Positions 5,731-5,975 of a DNA stretch of 5,975 nucleotides are shown here, piece by piece. Origin of the DNA: Deltaproteobacteria bacterium (GTDB lineage: Bacteria > Desulfobacterota > Binatia > DP-6). The stretch covers positions 1 to 5,975 of the forward strand of contig VBLD01000358.1 in the NCBI GenBank assembly GCA_005879205.1, given 5' to 3'. Position 1 is the first letter of the stretch. Each line of letters starts with the position of its first letter. A program made the translations under genes and the position numbers. A model generated the notes under the pieces. The model was given only the letters and a program-made list of their open reading frames with translations, made no database searches and was not told the DNA's origin.

Positions 5731-5975
5731 TCAGGTGGTGTACTCGGCGTTGAAGCGCACGTACTCGGGAGAGAGGTCCGAGGCGAGCATCCGCGCGGTG
5801 CCCGTGCCCAAGTGGAGATCGAGCTCGAGGCGAAAGCTCGTCTGCCGCATGCGCGCGGCGGCGCGCGCGAGCGCGCCGTCCACCGGGCGGCCCCGACGCG
5901 CTACCGTCACGTCGCCGATCGTGACGTCGACGCGGTTGGGGTCGAGCGCGGCGCCCGCCGTGCCCGCCGCGCACA
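5731..5975 (-). CDS. argJ: Bifunctional ornithine acetyltransferase/N-acetylglutamate synthase ArgJ, C-terminal fragment
   Basis: Only the last 80 codons are in the window; the N-terminal part and the autocleavage threonine lie beyond the right edge. ArgJ moves the acetyl group from N-acetylornithine to glutamate in the cyclic arginine pathway, and some versions also use acetyl-CoA. The fragment belongs to the beta chain: LDPNRVDVTIGDVTVARRG matches the conserved region before the end, FRLELDLHLGTGTARMLASD is the penultimate strand pair, and LSPEYVRFNAEYTT is the diagnostic ArgJ C-terminus (usually LTYDYVRINADYRT or similar). The stop TGA directly abuts the GTG of the CPBP protease gene, so argJ is the upstream member of a two-gene unit. 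Intact as far as seen. Whether it is mono- or bifunctional cannot be judged from this part. Confidence 0.93.
   Translation of the reverse strand, partial: CAAGTAGAALDPNRVDVTIGDVTVARRGRPVDGALARAAARMRQTSFRLELDLHLGTGTARMLASDLSPEYVRFNAEYTT

Noticed and set aside
4829..5974. 381-codon minus-strand frame over argJ and the CPBP gene
   Set aside because: It consists almost entirely of Arg, Ala and Gly and is a frame shadow of argJ and the protease, both of which show clear motifs in their own frames.

Overview
The window is uniformly GC-rich DNA from a Gram-negative-type bacterium. It is densely coded on both strands, and no rRNA, tRNA, CRISPR array, insertion sequence or phage gene is visible. The gene set is a Uma2 protein, an HxlR regulator, a carboxymuconolactone-decarboxylase-fold protein, a GYD protein, a CYP125-like P450, a BBP2-type porin, a CPBP protease and ArgJ. 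This mix is typical of high-GC soil or subsurface lineages known mostly from metagenomes (for example Rokubacteria, Binatota, or former Deltaproteobacteria). That placement is an inference from gene content. The predicted signal peptide and outer-membrane barrel do support a two-membrane cell.

Layout, left to right. Positions 1-801 (minus strand) hold an HxlR-type regulator followed 9 bp later by a Uma2-family protein that runs off the left edge. From 876 on the plus strand, divergent from the regulator, is a carboxymuconolactone-decarboxylase-fold protein; an imperfect dyad lies in the 74-bp divergent gap. Its last 20 bp overlap, tail to tail, the end of a small GYD-domain gene (1453-1737, minus). 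Upstream of the GYD gene on the same strand is a cytochrome P450 (1819-3063). Divergent from the P450 is a 96-residue protein of unknown function (3125-3415, plus), followed after about 186 bp by a secreted beta-barrel protein of the BBP2 porin type (to 4657). A 224-bp convergent gap with two hairpins separates it from a minus-strand pair at the right edge: the C-terminal end of argJ (arginine biosynthesis) directly abutting a CPBP-family intramembrane protease (TGA followed at once by GTG).

How the genes may work together. The best-supported relationship is HxlR regulator with divergent CMD-fold gene, a common regulator-target layout. The P450 and the GYD gene lie in one direction and could share transcription, but the GYD gene also has a plausible promoter of its own. 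The P450 has no ferredoxin or reductase partner here, so its electron supply must be encoded elsewhere. ArgJ and the CPBP protease look translationally coupled although no functional link is known. I see no convincing previously undescribed multi-gene system. The items most worth a second look are small: the regulatory dyads, the 11-bp perfect inverted repeat between convergent genes, and the unassigned 96-residue protein.
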